A DNA stretch of 64,000 nt, taken from positions 1,929,501-1,993,500 of the forward strand of contig JAWRVZ010000063.1 in NCBI GenBank assembly GCA_037043235.1, in the 5' to 3' direction. This DNA comes from Rhodeus uyekii. Lineage: Eukaryota; Chordata; Actinopteri; Cypriniformes; Acheilognathidae. The translations under genes were made by a program, and so were the position numbers. Below are positions 1 through 42,439 of this stretch, one piece after another. Every line of letters begins with the position of its first letter. Within the stretch, counting starts at the first letter, position 1. The notes under the pieces were generated by a model. The model saw only the letters and a list, made by a program, of their open reading frames with translations, searched no databases and was not told the origin of the DNA.

Positions 1-518
1 TTTCATGTAACATTCAACTTTGTCCCAGATGTTTTTCCTAAAATTCCTTTGGATTAAAAAAAACACAAATGTGAGGCAATTGTTGACGTAGAGTAAGAGT
101 ATATAAGAATGTGACAATTTAGTTTAGACGAATATAAAGAGAAATTTTATTTTTAAAATATCCATCTAGAAAATTTGAGCCCATTTTGATATATTATTGA
201 GATCTCTGAAACACAATTGAGGTGCTCTTCTCCTCAGGAGAAACATCTGACAAGCAGGAGACTTGAGCAAAAGATTGGCGTCTTGAAAAAAAAGAAAGAA
301 ATTAAAGAGGTTTTATTTGTTTTTTTTATTTGGAAAATTGTGTTACTGATGGAAAAAATATATCATATTATTATAGCAGTGTTATTTTAGCATAACTGAT
401 GAACTATTATATTTTTTGGTTAATATTTTTTTATTTTCACTTTAATTTGAAAGTTTTAGTAAATTTTTTTTTTATATGCCAATATAGTATTTAATTTGTA
501 TTTATTAGTTTTAGCTTG

Positions 519-551
<33 letters not shown>

Positions 552-653
552 CTTTTTTTTTAATGGTTTTAGTTTTAGTTAACAGTAATATCTCTGTTGC
601 CCAGTTTTGTTCTGTTGACATGGCAGGTCTGTGAGTTCTTTTTAAAGAATATC

Positions 654-672
654 TGTGTGTGTGTGTGTGTGT
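654..672. repeat. TG microsatellite at splice acceptor
   Basis: A TG dinucleotide run occupies the place where a pyrimidine tract is expected before dach2 exon A. Confidence 0.9.
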
Positions 673-675
673 CAG

Positions 676-28687
<28,012 letters not shown>

Positions 28688-29116
28688 AGCCTTGCATCTC
28701 TAGTCCCACATCCACGACAGACGTCTCTGCCCACAGATGGCTGCGGCGAGGCAGAGAGCGCTTTGTGGGGCTTTTTCCCAGTGGAAAAGTGGTGTGGGTG
28801 ACCAGTCACCTGAAACCCGTGTACAGGACTTGAGTGTGTGTGTATGTACGTGTATGTGTGTGTGTGGAGCTGCAGTGCGTTTGGATCCTCATAATATGTG
28901 TGTGTTTCTGGAGCACTGCTTGTTGCTGACCTTTCATCACCACACAGACTTGTAAAAAAAAAAAAAAACACGTCTTTCTCTCTTGTTTTGACTACTTCTA
29001 CATCTCACACTTTTTTGAGATTTAAAAACAAGTTTTTTTCTGGATCTCATTTCCTGATGAATTATCCTTCTTTATGTGAAGCACACAACATCACCCTCCT
29101 TTAAACCTATCTACAG

Positions 29117-29163
<47 letters not shown>

Positions 29164-30055
29164 GTGTTATCTGCTGATCTCCCATGATTCTGTGCACCAG
29201 TGATTCTGAACAGCACAACTGTCTTGACGAGTCTGAAGAGAACTTTGTCCACAGCACCTCTACATAAAGGGACAAATGAATTATGCCGACAGACTCCAAA
29301 TAAGACACGTGTGCTTCTTTTATAAACATTGTCTACGATTGTTGTTTTGCCTTTCAAGAAAGGGATTCTATATCAACATTTTTCTTTCTAATTTGTTGTA
29401 TTTGTTTTTTTGTTTTTTTATAGAAAGTGTAGAAATATTTTCCTCATGTTGTCGTTTCCCTGCCTTAAGTTTATTATTCTGGTGTTTATTTTATTATCCG
29501 GTTTGTTGTTTTCCATTGTATTTTAATATTTTAATCAGCATTTCGAAAGGATGCTTAAGTGATCTTGAAACAACATTCTTTGTACGTCTTTGCCGTCTTA
29601 CTTTGCCCCGCAACAATGTTTTCTTTATTGCAACTTAACTTAAAAAGTAAAAAAAAGTGTTCATTTGATGTTGCTATAAACACAGTATTACAGTACTCTC
29701 CCCCCTTCTGTTTTTACCTGTTTATAAAAACCTGTAAATGCTTTAGCGTTTGCTATCCTGACGTTGTTATTACGTGGATACATTTTTAGTGACACAAAAG
29801 AGATGAGAAGTACCCTTATGCACATCCAGAGCGAGCATGCTTGTAAATACAACGATGAAAAATGACGCGTATCGATTGCGTATCGAAATAAAACGCTGCC
29901 TCATCAAATCTATTTTTAAACATTTCTAGCAACTCCATAGGTAACGCAATCACAAATCGGCAGCTATCAATGATGTTGAATCTTGTTTTAAAATGGCAAC
30001 AGACACTTATCACAGCCTTGCACATGCCACAATGAATAAAACACCCCTATGGACA
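28688..30055 (+). other. dach2 3' UTR (probable)
   Basis: Non-coding sequence after the stop. It has a TG-rich stretch (28836-28866), an A run (28954-28968), a TTA/ATT microsatellite (29118-29162) and long AT-rich parts. Poly(A) hexamers AATAAA occur at 29887-29892, 30035-30040 and 30097-30102. The 3' end near 30055 is inferred from the second of these; 3'-end reads would settle it. Confidence 0.5.
29118..29162. repeat. TTA/ATT microsatellite in dach2 3' UTR
   Basis: A run of about 45 bp inside the probable 3' UTR. The Asn-rich frame over it on the other strand is an artefact. Confidence 0.9.
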
Positions 30056-30189
30056 TCGTGGTAGGTTTTTCCTTCTCCTTTTTTTTTTCTTTGAGTAATA
30101 AAATTAAGATGGAAACATTTGCCTGGTTTGTCTCAGTTATTTTCAGAGCTCTTGCGTGAATCTGATTTTAAACTGTTTTTGAAAGAAAT

Positions 30190-30338
30190 CTCTTATGCTC
30201 ACCAAGGCTGCATTTATATTGGGAAATATTATTACAATTAAAATACCATATTTTAACGCATATAACCCGCGGGTTATACCAGATTTTATGATTTATATAA
30301 GTGTGCGGGCTATACCACAATTTTTTTTACACGTAATA

Positions 30339-30373
<35 letters not shown>

Positions 30374-31110
30374 ATTTTTATTTATTTTTTGCGGTATTTT
30401 CTTTCTGTTTTTCTTGCTTGTGAGGGTTGTTGTCTCTGGCGCTTGTACTATCACTCTGACAGGTGGCGCTGATAGGCTGTCTGACCTGTCAATCATGCAA
30501 GAAGACGTGATTGGCTGTGCTGCCATGAGGGCGCGCTCTTCTCATCTCATCCGATGATCAATACCTGTGTTTGTTTTTTTATTTTTTGAATTTCGTGCAC
30601 AAGCACTGTGTACCGAGCCTGAACAGCTGTGTGTAATTGACGTCATGCGAGCAACATTCGAAATTCTAAATGTGAACTTACAAGTTCAAAATTCATAAAT
30701 GTATGGCTGCGGGTTATATAAAGGTGCGGGTTATGCCATCGATTTTTTTTTTACACAAAAACCCGCGGGCTATTTGAGGGTGTGGATTATCTGCGTCTGC
30801 GGGTTATATGTTGGAAAATACGGTACGTTTACTGTTTGAATAGATTTGAAATTGTAATATTTATATTTCTCCAGTCTTCAGTGTCACATAATCCTTCAGA
30901 AATCATTCTAAAATGCTGATTTGAAACAATTCTTACTATTATTGTCTAGTGTCATATTTTTGTGGAACACTTGATACTTTTCTCCTATGATTCGGTTTAA
31001 AAGAACAGCATTTATTTGAAACGTTGATGTTTTTGGAAACGCTGTAAGAGTCTTTACTGTCACTTTCGCTGATTTTCTTTACTTTTGCCGTGAAATATGT
31101 TTGCAACATT
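30190..31110. mobile_element. cyprinid-type interspersed DNA repeat, split by a MITE
   Basis: Left part from caccaaggctgcatttatat (about 30199) and right part from gtttactgtttgaatag (about 30827) to about 31110, with ctccagtcttcagtgtcac. Together they match the copies at 19.6 and 38.9 kb. The MITE at 30246-30823 interrupts it. Confidence 0.65.
30246..30823. mobile_element. MITE, family with CATATAACCCGCGGG ends, copy A
   Basis: 578 bp flanked by TA (30244-30245, 30824-30825). The left end has ACGCATATAACCCGCGGG and the right end the inverted form. The middle contains a TA run (30341-30370) and a segment shared with the copy at 44.4 kb (tgtctgacctgtcaatcatg). No transposase is present. Confidence 0.78.
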
Positions 31111-34100
31111 TTTGCAAATTTGAATAAATGTGAATGCTGCCAACTGAACCCATTTGCGCACCAAACAAGGTCCACTTCTAAACGAACTCTGTTGAAACTT
31201 AAATTAAATATTGACGCAACATGGAACAAACACATGTAAGCTAACCAAAAACGGGACATGATGTCACAAGATGCAGCCCTGAAAGGGACAGAAGGCTTAA
31301 GCCCATCAATGCCCATTTCCTTGTAGTAGATCTTTGTTTGCGTTTGGGTTCCTGCCGCTCTTTTGACTCCTTTACACATTTTATAAGTGCTCACCTGGTC
31401 AAAATCATATGTGAGCTACTTGTTAGGTAAGCTCTGCCATGAAATATACATAATAAAATCCGACCAATGAGGTTGTGAACATATCCCTATGTCTTTAGGT
31501 TTCTGTGTTACAATGCCAATGTGAACTCTAAGCGGACCAGGACTAAAAGTTTTGATTTTCTGGTCCAGACCAAGCAAACCAAACTACAGTTGTGAACACA
31601 CCCTTCTTTTCTATCTTTAAAAGTTAGTTATTTCCGTACTAAATTAAATGCCACATTCTTTCAATAAAAACGGTTGATGTGTAGTTCTAATGTTACAGAC
31701 ATTCATTGACCTGTAGAACTGGATCTTTATGATAATGACTTTTATCATATCTTTCCCTGATTGACGTTGTGGTAATGTGTGCATCCTAAATGCACACATG
31801 GGCCTGAAACTCATTTCACCCCTGCAAGCCATAAAAACCTATGGCTCCAAAGCTTCATTGTCCCAGAGGTGTTGGACACGCAGCAAACACGAGCAAGCAC
31901 CTCTCACCTACAGCTTCCAGAAGAACTGACCTACTTAGTCACGTACCATCAAGCACCGCAAGCCGCCGAGTAGCAGACTGCATTTCCCACCGTGACCACT
32001 GCACTTCATCTGTTGTCCTTAGATGCATGGACTTCTGGGAGTCGGAAGAGAAGCAGGCCCCTCGACAAGAGCCCTGAGAGCCACTGCCTGAATTATTAGC
32101 CCTACGTAAAGAAAAAGAAGCAGGTTCCGTTTTTGCACTTCAATTAAAGACGAGTTGTTTGATCTACTCTTGATTATCCCCTCTCCTCCCTAACTGGCTT
32201 TATGTAAAGCAGTCAAAGTACTTCATTTATGATTAGTGATGTTTTTAGGGGTGGGATTGAGGTGAGTGTTTGAAACACAATCGCTGCGGTGGACTATTTG
32301 ATCAGTGGAAATAAGATAAAAACAGACTAATTTGCATATGTTCCATTAAAAACATTGAATCTGATTAAGGCTAACAAGAAGGTGGGGATTAAAGGAGCAG
32401 ACGAATGGAGAGTCATACAAGCTTGGCATCAGAGCCAGGTGTGCACCTCCACAGTTTATTTCTCTAGACTCTAATCCATAAGAGAAGATCCATGTCAATT
32501 AAAAAACACCATTCTTGGAGTTGAAATATGACATGTGGCCGGGATCGATAACTCTCAACATCTTCGGAATGGAGCTGTTTGAAAGTGTGAAAATGTCAGT
32601 GTGAAAATGTCGGCCTGAGCCGCTTGAACATGCTGTCCGTCAGAAACGATAACGTACATAATACATAACGCGCGTGAGCATACATTCGTTCTTCACTCAC
32701 TGAAACTGAATCAGTCAATTGAGTGAAATACGTCGTACTGTATTCTAAAGAGAATCAACAGCAATCCTACTGAAATACTTCTCTGGGTTAGAATTCTGAT
32801 CCCCCCCCCCCCCCCCCCCCATGTAATATATATTATAAACTTAACACTATAAAATGCAATTTTAATATTTTTAATAAACTTTGTCATTTGTCTAAAATAT
32901 TAAGGCAATTATCAAAGTTTACAAATTTTCTAATAAAATATATATTTTTAAAATGGTTTGTTACCTTTAATTACCCTTAAGTTTAACTCATAAATGAACT
33001 GCATTTGATTATTTTTACATAAGATTTTTTTGTTTTTGAAGTAGGCAATTAAATGGAAATCTAAAGTCTAAAGATTTATCTAAAGATTTATCAATATAAT
33101 AATTTAAATGATATTATAAAATCAATGCTTTAAATAGTATATTGTATCTCCATTGTACAAGAAAGCCAAGCAAATTCCTTAGTCTTCCTGTTTGTTGTTT
33201 TTCGTGGTTTCTTTTTACAAGATAGCCAACACTTTGCATCCCACATCTTGATTGGACATACACAACGTTACAAGCCAAATATTCTCTCTTTCTAACACAC
33301 ACACACACATATGTACACACCTTACCAGCACTACAAGACTAAATAAAACCCAAACACAGGTTGGTGTTAGGTGTTAAAGTCGGAGTATGTTATTGTAAAA
33401 TGAATGAATAGATAAGTAAAGGCAGTTGAAAGGGAGTTAAAGAGCTCACTAAAGTGGCTGTCTACTGGGGAATCATGGGACATTACCTACAGGCTGCATT
33501 AAACACAATTCAAACAGCAGTAAATTTCATTGTTAAAAGATAATAGTGAATAATAGGTGTCTGGATGTGGGTTTGTGAAGACAAAGCAGTGTCTAGGAAT
33601 GTTCTGCTCTATTTTCCCCTCCTCTCTCTCTTAACAACTGAAGTAATAACTAGAAACAACTGCAACAAATTGCTGCGCTTGCGACTGTTAGTGGAAATGC
33701 ACCGCAGAGATTTTCCTCTATGGCAAATGATGGGGGTTAATGCTGTTTACAGAAATGCTAATTAAGAATAATGAATTTCTGCAGAGACTGTAGTTTTGCA
33801 AAGGTAATACTGTACGCTAAAGACTGCCTACTTATACGTCTACTGAACTTTTCTGAAATTATAAGGCTCATGGCAATTTAAAGAGCCCATGATATCAAGT
33901 GCAGTTTTCTTTGGAATCAAGAACTTTGGAAAAGACACTTTTTAAAATATAAACTTTTGCTAAATCATGATAAACCATGATTTGCTATACTTTCCAGTCA
34001 GGTGTTTTTTTTTTTTTTGGTTTTTTTTTGAGGTAGTGAGGAATACATATTCATGTCATTTTAGACAAGATAGTCTGTCCTTTTAAATTCAGAATAATCC

Positions 34101-34532
34101 TTTTTACAGTCACTTTATGACCAACTTTATGCTTTGTTAGTCATTACCCTTGTAATATTATAACTAAAAATATGAAGCAGTGGTGATTTGTGGCAGACTC
34201 GTTGATAATGAATTGGTTGCCACATAACATTTTTGAGCAACTTTCTCCCCACAATTTAACTGTGCGATTCATTTATTTTAATGTAATTAAATGATGGGAG
34301 AAGTCTGGCAGATATCAGCAGACAGTAGCTGTCGTTTCACTGAAAGATCCAGTTATACTTTACTCAATTGAAATATATGCATTGATGAATTTCATTTCAT
34401 GATGACTTTAATGTGCACATCTGCATAAGGTTAATTTGTTTACTTTTGAGTTACATTTGTTAAAATTTGTTAGCATTAGCACATAATTTTTTGAGCTGTG
34501 TAAATTATATAAATATATATATATATATATGT

Positions 34533-34565
<33 letters not shown>

Positions 34566-34662
34566 GGATTTTACATTGGGTTTTACTTTAATTTTGTTGT
34601 TAATTGTGCGCTAGTCGGAGTATCCTTCTTAGAGCATCCTTAATCCTTCCCGAACTATACTA

Positions 34663-34713
<51 letters not shown>

Positions 34714-37032
34714 ACATTTATACAATATTATACAATATACAAAATATATATATATTTTACAACATTTACTCCAATTGAATGATGTGCTTTTATTAGTAGT
34801 AGCGAAAAAATTTAGAACACAGATATGCTTCACATAATTTTTGGCATTAGTCTTATGACCTGTGCAAGTGGGTCGAGGGACATGAAAACACCCATAAATA
34901 AGAAATGATCTGCATCACGCCAAATGTCAACCACTTTTGCTCACAGATGTGATTGTTTACTTATTTATAGTTTCCTTTATCTTACCAGGTAAGACTCTGA
35001 AAGTTGTTGTCAGCCGTGTGTGTATTTAAGGGTTGACTGGAGCAGTGGCATCATAGCCATATGGAAATTTTGGGGAAGGTGAGAATAGCAAAGTACAATG
35101 AATCTGCCCACCCCAGAGACAGATCCACACATGCTCATTCACTCATAGCTGAGGTGAGAAGGCTTATTTTTACTGGGTCGGGAATCGCGTTGGGAGGCTC
35201 ACGTAATGAAGCATGGAGCCAGATCTGGGCTACACCACAGCAGGAAAATGTCAAGTCGCATCTTGCTGCACTGAAAATCATAAATCACCACCTGTACTAT
35301 TTGCTTGAACCTGCGCACACACACACACACGCACACACACATCAATGTGAGAGAAAAAAATGAAGGTCACAGGAATGTGCCCTCTTTCCATAGTTCACCT
35401 CTACATGGAACATCCTCATGATGCATTTGAACCTTCATTTTCCCTTTCTCACACCTGATGATGTAGAGTGCACCAAAGCTCTGTCCTAGTTCCCTCACAC
35501 ATTTCCCCAACACAACACAGAAAGCAGACAGACAGCATGTTCTTCAAGAAAAACATTAACTAAATACAAAATCTGTGTCGTCAACTTGTGCACACGTCTG
35601 ACTGTGGAGAATCTCCAGTGTTTTTCACCCTGGAAGTCCCATGGGCCAGGTATGCTAGTCGTTCTGCATCGTAACGTCTCGTTTATGCATTCTCCCAAAC
35701 AGCTGAGATGGCGGGACGGTGAGTTGAAGTGGACCGCGTAGCGCAGCACTTCACAAACGGGCTGTCAGCGCGTGATAAATGGCATCATCACAGAAAAACC
35801 AAACAGCACCAGCGGTCCCTCCAACCAGCCTTCCCAACATATTAACACATTTATTTATTTCTGTGCCGCCATGCCGTAAATAGGAATGTTTTAAAGCGGG
35901 GCAGCCTCAGATGTCTGCAGGCGATAATGCTGGTCAGCAGGTCTCTGTGTTCTGTCCACTGCTGCCGTTTCTCGCTGGATGTGTTTCATTATTTAGTGCT
36001 GCGAGCAGTTGTGTGTGTTTGGTACATGAGTTTAAGAATTTTTTCAAGCAGGAGAGGTTCTTGAATAAAGAACCTTTTTTTTGAACATTGTGTCGTAATT
36101 CACTTTAGCTTGAAATTGTAAACTGAAACTATCAAGATGTTTGTGCCACTTCTAATGACATTTAAAACCAGATAAAAATGTATACAGCTGTTGGCATTTA
36201 ACAAGAATATACAGCCATAAACTTGAAGTAATGGGACAAACATTTCTCATTACATTCTTCTGACCATGTGATGTGAGTTTTTATTCAAATCTCTCACTTT
36301 TAATTGGATGCTATGGCATCCTGGAAGATCTGACAACAATTTGGGACATTTAACTTAAGAGACATGAGAAGAGACATGAGATTATTGTATCAGTGTTTGT
36401 TTATGAAGGGCGGTGAAGCCTCCATGTAATATTTATAAGCAACTGAAATGTAATTATTTACTATGGTGAAAACAGAAGAGTTGTGAAGCGGGATGCATTT
36501 TCTTACAAGTTGGATCGCTTCCCTGAGTTCCTCTTCAAAGTACATGAGAGCACAAGTGCAGACTCAGGAAGACACACTGAAACATGAGGGAAGACTCGCA
36601 GACCCAGGATCCATTTAGTTCTCCCACAGTTGGTCCAGTGATCCTGACAACTGATGGATTGTTTTAGTTTTCCTTGTAAGTGGAGCAGAACTGGTGGAAA
36701 ACATGTTGTTCTTTGTTACAAAAACACAGAGACAGAGAGAGAGAGAGAGAGAGTGAGAGTTCACACTTCTACAAACACATCTAGTGGTTAAATGGGGAAA
36801 AAACCCTCACACATGGACAGGCAATATTTAGTTGTTAAGGAAAGCTACTTTAAAGCTATACTTTGAAGAAGGGGGGGGGGGGGGAGGACATATAAGTACT
36901 TTTTAGGAAATATATTTTAAAATTATATGAATCATTAATATTTAAACAACCTGAAAACAAGTGAAAAGAAAAAATAGTGCAGTGTATTTATCTAAATATG
37001 CAACAAAAGACAAAATACAGCACAGGTGTCAA
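30830..37032. other. intergenic, no gene recognised
   Basis: Apart from the repeat half ending near 31110, this holds a C run (32801-32820), TA runs (34512-34565 and 34668-34710), an AC run (35321-35341) and an AG run (36729-36752). Unique stretches at 31760-32100 and 35780-35990 are less AT-rich and may be conserved non-coding DNA. No splice-consistent coding region was seen. Confidence 0.6.
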
Positions 37033-37326
37033 TGTCATGTCATGTCTCGTCACTTTCTGTTTTCTCCTTTTGTTTTTCCGTCTCTTTTGCCACTCCCATT
37101 GTCCCGTAGTCGTGCCAGGTGTGTCCCATTATCATGAGTATTTAAACCCTCATGTTCTCCCTTGTATTTGTCGATTGTTAACAGTTCCATGCCTGTGCTT
37201 CCTAGTGTGTTTGGTCTTCCACATTTCCAAGTTATTCCGAGTTTTACCCTTGTTTATGCACAAGTATAAAGTATACAAGTATATAAGTGTGCCGTTTTCA
37301 GTTTATATTTATAGTGTCTTGTGACA
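37033..37326 (+). mobile_element. solo LTR, family 3 copy A
   Basis: It starts TGTCATGTCATGTC and ends CTTGTGACA. Flanks gtcaa and gtgaa make an imperfect 5-bp duplication. The tatttaaaccctcatg promoter-like block (37139) and the surrounding sequence match the inverted copy at 48432-48762. Confidence 0.65.
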
Positions 37327-38899
37327 GTGAATCTATTTTTGAAAGTTCATTACACTAAATCTTTCGAACAGACTCATTTGACTGAATCGAACTTCCTGAT
37401 GAGTTAGATTAATACAGCATGTTTGACTATTGCCTCAGATGCGTTTAACAATCAATGGAAAATCAACCATGATTACTGCCTAAGATGTGTTTAACAACCA
37501 ATGAAAAATCAACAACAGTCCAAAAGTAGCCCATTCATTCCATTCATAAAATACATATTTTACAGTCTCTGTTATGCAAATTATAAAACCACAATATGGA
37601 GGGATCATAAATGTAGCTCAAAGGCTCCCTACCAGTGTCTGTGACAAAACTTAACATCTAGGACAGTTTTATTATTGGTTGAACATAAAAATGATCTTTT
37701 GACATGGAAGAGAAAGAGCACATGAAGCTTTATGCCGTGCTGCTTATATTTATTATGCAGTATAAACGCTCCTTCCCTCACCCAAAATTAGGCATCTGTG
37801 AGACTGAAGCAAGGGCTGCTGGGATGGAAGGAGAATTTTAGATTGACAAGATAGTAATTTATGACACTTCATTCAACAACAACCGCTCGTTCCGTGTGTC
37901 ATACATTATTTCATCGCACATGTGCAGAACTTGCCAGTTTTGTTTTTTAATCCAATCATGTCCTCTCAAACATATTATAAAGGGGTTAAACCACCCCTTA
38001 CAATCCAAATGAATCGGATTTGGCCAAATGATCACTAAATGCAAATCCTCAGAATGCATTGAATCTCTGTTGGTATAGCTGTTGGAATTTCAGTGAAATT
38101 TTCCTTGTTAATTTGAAACCTTCACCATCAATATTGTCCACATAAAAAGTTCCAATTGCATGCTGATGTATGAAACAAATTTTTCTAAAATATATGTAAT
38201 GTGTAAATTGATCACGGTAAATCTGTTTTTCTGCGGTACATACACTGCAGACTGTGTGGGTGCGAGTGAGTGGCATCTGCTCGTGTCGCCGTGGCGACAG
38301 AGGCTCAGTTCTCAGGACCATCTGCTAATGCTGCGCGTCTGGCAGACAGGTCCATACAGGGCTCATCTATTATTGATGCACCTCTCAAAAACATATACAC
38401 ACATACACACCGTTTCCACAGTTAGGGAGTGTTTATGAGCACATTTGCCCCATGTTTCATATGCCATCAAAGCTCAAACTGACATCAGCCATCTTTTCGG
38501 TCCTGTGGATGAGTCGTAAAATAGACCTTTCTGGCTTCTCGTCTCTCTTTACATGTAGATGAAACCTTTACGTGTCATCGAAAATCATGCTGACACAAGT
38601 AAATCTCCTGTATGCTAGATATTAAAGAAATGTAGTCAGCTCAATACAAGATCTGTCAATTACAAAAGAAAATGATTTTCACTCGTACGTAAAAACAAGC
38701 AGACGAACAGTTATATGGTTACAGCTTGTGTCTATCAGGAAAGGCACTGCAAAGGAAAGGAATATACATAATGCTTGAAGAATGCCTTTGACCAAAATAG
38801 TGATAATAAAGATTTGCAAGCTATGACAATACTCCTGATCTTTTCAATGGGATAAAAATACAGTTTTGGATGTGCAGCCACATGAATTTAAGATTATAG

Positions 38900-39350
38900 A
38901 CTGCTGTTAAAAAGTGTGGATTCAGGAAGTATTTGACGGAAATCTCTTCGCTCACCATAAGCTTGATCAAAAATTGGACAATTAAACAATATTGGGGAAT
39001 ATTCTTATAATTCAAATTCAACTTTTCTATTCTATGAATACTAAATGTATAATACGAATAAGTGTACTGTGATGGCAAAACTGAATTTTCAACATCATGA
39101 CTCCAGTCTTCAGTCACACGATCCATTTGCTGGTCAAGAAATGTTTGTTATTATTTATTATCTATGTTATGTTGAAAACAGCTGCTTAATATATTTTGGG
39201 GAAACTGTGAATAATTTTTTGGGGATTTTTTTAATGAATGGCATTTATTTGAAATCTTTAGTTACATTTATTAGGCTGTTACTGTCACTTTTGATGATGT
39301 TTTGCATACTTGATCAATAAAATTATTAATTTCCTTAAAAAAATCTTGCT
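38900..39350. mobile_element. cyprinid-type interspersed DNA repeat
   Basis: It contains the shared core caacatcatgactccagtcttc and the catttatttgaaatc block, and ends near ttgatcaataaaattattaat. It is more complete than the 19.6-kb copy. Confidence 0.6.
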
Positions 39351-39535
39351 GATCCAAAATCTTTAAATGGTGGTGTGACTGATAATGTCCCAGGTTGCAA
39401 CTGTAACCATGGCTCCCCAAGAAGGGGAATGAGACACTTCCGTCTTGTATCGACAGTCTGGGAAACAAATACTGAAACAATTCATCCATTCTGATGGAAT
39501 TCTTGCCACATTAGCTGTGCCTATGCAATTTACTC

Positions 39536-39562
39536 TATAATAATAATAATAATAATAATAAT
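39536..39562. repeat. TAA microsatellite
   Basis: A perfect run of about nine TAA units. Confidence 0.9.
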
Positions 39563-39609
39563 ACGTTACATTTATATAATGCTCTATGGAGTCAGATGGG
39601 TCAAGCATT

Positions 39610-40866
39610 CAGGGCGCATCCTAAGACTAACAAGTAGTGATATTCCCTCAGCCATCACCCAAGCTCCTGTGCTCTGTGACAAGGGAAGTCCATGCTTTTT
39701 CACCTTCCTCCTTTCCTTGTGGGCCAGGCATTAGCCCCATATGGTCCAAGAGCAGAGCTCTAAGGTTTATCTAAGTCAGCTTCTCTTGCATGACACAGCT
39801 CATCGGGAACACTCATAATTATTCACCATCCTCATAACATAGAACTCCAACCCCAAAGGAGCCTCAGGGGAACTTCAGCTCTACACTACAGAACAATCTG
39901 GGAAAAACATTCATACCCTGCCTAGACTTTTCCAGTACACCAAGACTCCCAGCACCTGAGAAAGGTTCCTGATAACAAGAAGGGTCGTAAAAAAAATTAC
40001 CTCTATTAAAGTCTGCGACACACCAAGTCTACGTCAAAAGTATAAGTAAATGTGTAAGTACATTTCTGTATGTATCAGCTGCTATCAATAGCCTATTTTC
40101 ATCATTCAAAAAGGAAAACCAAAACTAGGACTTACAATATAACGAACCGTAAACAAAGCAGTTCTTACTTAACATTTTGAGGGTCAATTATGCTGATCAC
40201 TTTATTTGTTCCAGTCACCTCATGTCATTATGAAAATATTTGTGCATCTGAAAGCTTAGGTTAGATTACATAAAATTATCACAGCCTCATGTCTGTACTG
40301 TCCCAATGCCGCTTCAACATGCTGAATCTTCCCCCTTAAAATTAGTCGGCACCCTACTGAAGCCAACCGAAAAAACAAAGCCCTACCAATGTTCAAAAAT
40401 GGCCCAACGGCCGAATGTTGGGTTGGTGTGTCCTAGTATTAAGGAATTGGTTAAGGCTCCAACAGGGAGCAGAGGACCCTACTTTAAAACCCAGACAATG
40501 GGAGAGGGTTCTACTTAATACTCAATCCTGAAGAACAGCCTAGCAAGGGAGCCTGCTAAGCGCTACCTATAACCTTTGATGCTGCTCCACCCTCTTAACA
40601 CATACATTTAGAACCTATCCATAGTGACAGAAGACAGAAACAAGGAAAGAAAATCCAACTCTCATTGGAGAGGCCTTGCTATTCCAGTTGATGTATCCCA
40701 CCAAAGGAGAGCAATTCCAATTTTCATAAATATGAAAGGTTGGTCGCATACATATGAAATGTGAATGTGTGGTTGTTTGTGGGACACAGACTGCTTAATG
40801 TGTAAGAATGAGAGATTTCAGAGCCAAAGATGAGAGGAATCGATCCCTGCACCATCAGCTGAATAA
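39610..40866. other. intergenic, no gene recognised
   Basis: Unique, moderately GC-balanced sequence with no TE hallmark and no splice-bounded reading frame. Short open frames such as 40306-40518 lack any recognisable domain. Confidence 0.5.
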
Positions 40867-41323
<457 letters not shown>

Positions 41324-41906
41324 AGGAAAGGATACCTCACTCCATGCTCTTCATGTACCAACCAAAGTACCATACCATGTTTTATTTCTAAATCGAAATG
41401 TCTATAGGAATGTCTTATTTTTACAGAAGATGAAACTAAACAATTAACACACACACACAAAGGCAGAATAATAAAATACACAATTGATAAGATATCAAAC
41501 CCAGAGTCTAGGGAACACTCAAATGGAAAATACGAAGGGCATAAAATGACTGGGTTGTGGTAATGGATCCCTTTGTGTAATCACTCTGGCCGATAATTAA
41601 ACAGAACACAACTAAATAGAAAAGATAACATTAAACGTATTAAATGAACAAATAAAGCAGAGAGAATCTCTTCAGGGTGTCCAAAGGCCAAAAGTTTTAG
41701 CATGAAACATTAGAGGCAACATGTGACCCTCAGACTGTTATTTCTGGGTTCAGGGTTAATCAAAAGCTGCAATTTTTCACACAGATTTTGCATGTAGATA
41801 GCAGAAATTGGATTTTTAGCATTCAATTTGGGATACTTTTAAATGTGGTTCTAATAGCGTAGCTGATATCTGTTCATCCGGCCTACAACTACAAGAAGAA
41901 ATAGAG

Positions 41907-42303
41907 CAGTGTTTTTCAACCTTTTATGAGCCAAGGTACATAAACAAAAAAAAAATCACAAGGCACACCTGTTGTTGACAGGAGGAGGGGAGAGCGATAC
42001 TCGTTTGTTGACGGGGGGAGCGCCATACTCGTTTATTGATGGGGGGGGTTGGGCGCGATACTTTGTTGTTTAAGGGGGGGGATGGAGCGCGATACTTGAT
42101 TGTTGACGGGGGGAACACGATACTCGTTTGTTGACGGGGGAGGGGGGGAGCGCGATACTTTGTTGTTTAAGGGGGGGGGGGGGGAATGTGCTCAAAATGT
42201 GCTTTTTTGAAAAATTTGCTGAAATTGAATAATTTTCCGCGGCACACCTGACGATCTCTCACAGCACACTAGTGTGCCGCGGAACACTGGTTGAAAAACA
42301 CTG
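41907..42303. mobile_element. hAT-type MITE with internal G-rich repeats
   Basis: Inverted ends CAGTGTTTTTCAACC and GGTTGAAAAACACTG are flanked by an 8-bp duplication with one mismatch (aaatagag / aactagag). The ends and 8-bp duplication are typical of hAT. The middle (41980-42185) holds several diverged units of a motif like ttgttgacggggggagcg. Confidence 0.8.
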
Positions 42304-42439
42304 AACTAGAGGATAAAGTTCATCGAGACAAACTTTCGAAGTTGGCTGAGAACGTCGCACCAGAAACATTTCGCATGTTGATCGCACAATTTTACATTAA
42401 CTACGAAGTTGCTGCCATGAATGATCAGAAATGAATAGG

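Noticed and set aside
30939..31394. 151-codon frame on the minus strand
   Set aside because: It overlaps an interspersed repeat at its 3' half and shows no domain or splice context.
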